DNA from: an uncultured Chloroflexota bacterium
GTDB taxonomy: Bacteria > Chloroflexota > Anaerolineae > B4-G1 > DUEL01
Length of the DNA stretch: 6,062 nt
NCBI GenBank assembly: GCA_937138275.1
Contig: CAKZOY010000512.1
Span: 1-6,062, forward strand
Direction of reading: 5' to 3'
Of the stretch, positions 5,264 through 6,062 are shown one piece after another. The position numbers and the translations under genes were made by a program. Position 1 is the stretch's first letter; every line of letters starts with the position of its first letter. The notes under the pieces are model-generated. The model saw only the letters and a list, made by a program, of their open reading frames with translations. It did not search any database and was not told where the DNA came from.

Positions 5264-5875
5264 TCAGGCGGGTTCGGAAACGCGGTACACGCAGCGCTCA
5301 CTACCAGCCGAGATTTGCTCCACATGCTCCGGCTCTACGCCGGTCACTCGGGCAATGAGGCGAGTGTCCACCAGGCAGGGAAGGGCGTGCCGCCGGGCGA
5401 CCCGTTCGTAGGGGCAGTTGGCGACCGTGATCCGGTATCCGCTGTCCTCTTTCTCCGCCGTGGCCAGGTATCCCAGCCCGTTCAGGAACTCCAGAAGCGC
5501 TCCCACGCGAGTGGCAAAGTCTCCTTCGGCAGGTATCTGTCGGGCCATGCGCTCTGCCACACCGTCCACAATGGCACGCAACTCCTCGGCGGGGAACCGC
5601 GCCTCCAGTTCCTCCAGGAGCGCATCGGTGAGCCGGTCGTACTTCTTGGGGAAGAGATTTTCGGCCTCACCGGCCAACCGATAGATGTGCTGCGGCCGCC
5701 CGGGGCCGGGTTTGCGGAGGATTTGGGGCGGGCCGATGAGCCCATCCCGATGGAGAACTTCCAGATGATGGCGGATAGTCACGGCGGTGAGCTCCAACTC
5801 GCGAGTCAACTCGTTCACCGTCGCCTGCCCGCGCATTTTGAGAATTTCCAGTATTCGTTGACGAGTCTCCTGCAT
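5264..5875 (-). CDS. SufR-like winged-helix transcriptional regulator with three-cysteine Fe-S motif
   Basis: 203-aa regulator with an N-terminal winged helix (about 3-67: TRQRILEILKMRGQATVNEL, recognition helix TAVTIRHHLEVLHRDGLI, then GPGRPQHIYRL) and a C-terminal sensory domain. Three cysteines, C154 (NCPYERVA), C167 (ALPC) and C195 (SERCVYRV), are spaced C-X12-C-X27-C. From memory this equals the spacing of C164, C177 and C205 in Synechocystis SufR, which binds a [4Fe-4S] cluster and represses the suf Fe-S assembly operon. The length is similar to SufR. The likely role is an Fe-S or redox sensor. The target is unknown: no suf genes are in the window, and the immediate downstream neighbour is a radical SAM operon with a palindrome on its promoter. 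It may also regulate itself. The ATG at 5875 is supported by AGGAGG 6 nt upstream. A related Fe-S-free family regulator cannot be fully excluded, but the cysteine set argues against it. Confidence 0.88.
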   Translation of the reverse strand: MQETRQRILEILKMRGQATVNELTRELELTAVTIRHHLEVLHRDGLIGPPQILRKPGPGRPQHIYRLAGEAENLFPKKYDRLTDALLEELEARFPAEELRAIVDGVAERMARQIPAEGDFATRVGALLEFLNGLGYLATAEKEDSGYRITVANCPYERVARRHALPCLVDTRLIARVTGVEPEHVEQISAGSERCVYRVSEPA

Positions 5876-5881
5876 GGCTTA

Positions 5882-5887
5882 CCTCCT
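5882..5887 (-). promoter_or_regulatory. Strong Shine-Dalgarno site of the regulator gene
   Basis: On the minus strand AGGAGG is followed by TAAGCC and then the ATG at 5875, an ideal 6-nt spacing that fixes the start codon. It contrasts with the absence of such a site before the operon's first gene. Confidence 0.85.
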
Positions 5888-5896
5888 GTATTTTTC

Positions 5897-5925
5897 ATGA
5901 TACCATATTGCCGAAATTTTGTCAA
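5897..5925 (-). promoter_or_regulatory. Near-consensus promoter of the SufR-like regulator gene
   Basis: On the minus strand a perfect TTGACA (5925-5920), a 17-bp AT-rich spacer and TATCAT (5902-5897) are present. TGG just before the -10 box makes an extended -10 element. Transcription would begin near 5890, leaving a leader of about 15 nt that is almost filled by the Shine-Dalgarno site. I see no clean palindrome on the promoter itself. AACTC (5925-5929) and GAGTT (5948-5952) form a loose 5-bp inverted repeat starting at the -35 box. Confidence 0.85.
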
Positions 5926-5968
5926 ACTCCTAATCGCTATTATGTCTGAGTTGCATCGCGGGGGAACA

Positions 5969-6013
5969 GGGGTTTTGGCGCTGGCGGCCGAAGGCCGCCA
6001 GCGCCAAAACCCC
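5969..6013. repeat. Perfect 21-bp-stem palindrome upstream of the regulator
   Basis: Bases 5969-5989 and 5993-6013 are exact reverse complements with only a GAA loop between them. The outer arms, GGGGTTTTGGC and GCCAAAACCCC, resemble those of the palindrome at 5137-5173, while the cores differ. It lies about 45 bp upstream of the regulator's -35 box and is not followed by a T-run directly; TTTT begins 6 nt after the stem on the + strand. It could be a dispersed palindromic repeat, an atypical terminator, or a site for a DNA-binding protein. Confidence 0.85.
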
Positions 6014-6062
6014 CCACATTTTGTCTACTTGCTCACCTGTCCCCTTTGGGCCGGGAGGATAA
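6014..6062. other. Unassigned right edge with a Shine-Dalgarno-like GGGAGG
   Basis: GGGAGG at 6053-6058 lies 4 bases from the window end, so a rightward gene may begin just outside. No convincing promoter is visible between the palindrome and this site. In the other direction, one minus-strand frame stays open from the edge through the palindrome to a TAG near 5926, but it codes nothing recognisable. The region could also be the edge of a mobile element; this cannot be tested from the bases available. Confidence 0.25.

Overview
The window is GC-rich bacterial chromosome with five densely packed protein genes, about 10% non-coding sequence, and no mobile gene or CRISPR array that I can recognise. 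Sigma70-type promoters, Shine-Dalgarno sites and the style of the proteins (a full-length Rel, a WecA/TagO-like transferase with a DHxSHRL box, a FPPVGGG-ended MoaD-like carrier, a SufR-like regulator) would fit a thermophilic or environmental Gram-positive-like lineage. Chloroflexota is my best guess. That assignment is an inference from sequence style, not a search result.

Layout. Bases 1-223 hold a small inverted repeat, a very good promoter (TTGACA-N16-TATACT) and a roughly 95-nt structured leader for rel, which runs rightward (224-2395) and encodes a complete long RelA/SpoT-type (p)ppGpp synthetase/hydrolase. Only 6 bp separate its stop from the stop of a leftward operon. In transcription order that operon is a B12-binding-domain radical SAM enzyme (5112-3664), a MoaD/ThiS-type ubiquitin-fold sulfur carrier (3667-3428) whose ATG overlaps the enzyme's TGA, and a WecA/TagO-type polyprenyl-phosphate sugar-1-phosphate transferase (3418-2402), 9 bp further on. 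The operon promoter (TTGCCA-N17-TATAAT) lies so close to the first ATG that the mRNA should be essentially leaderless.

Upstream of the operon, also leftward, is a 203-aa winged-helix regulator (5875-5264) with a C-X12-C-X27-C pattern matching the iron-sulfur repressor SufR. It has its own near-consensus promoter and Shine-Dalgarno site. The gap between the regulator and the operon contains three palindromes. The largest (5137-5173) covers the -35 box of the operon promoter and contains CAAC...GTTG half-sites, which resemble the cyanobacterial SufR operator although the spacing differs.

Upstream of the regulator is a perfect 21-bp-stem palindrome (5969-6013) whose outer arms closely resemble those of the 5137-5173 palindrome. 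The right edge ends in a Shine-Dalgarno-like GGGAGG that may belong to a rightward gene outside the window.

Working picture (inference): an Fe-S-sensing regulator sits next to, and may control, an operon whose first enzyme needs a [4Fe-4S] cluster and whose second product is a sulfur-carrier protein. The third product links it to envelope glycan synthesis. The reaction of the radical SAM enzyme cannot be named from sequence alone. The Rel protein carries an EFDD motif typical of monofunctional RelA together with a complete hydrolase site.
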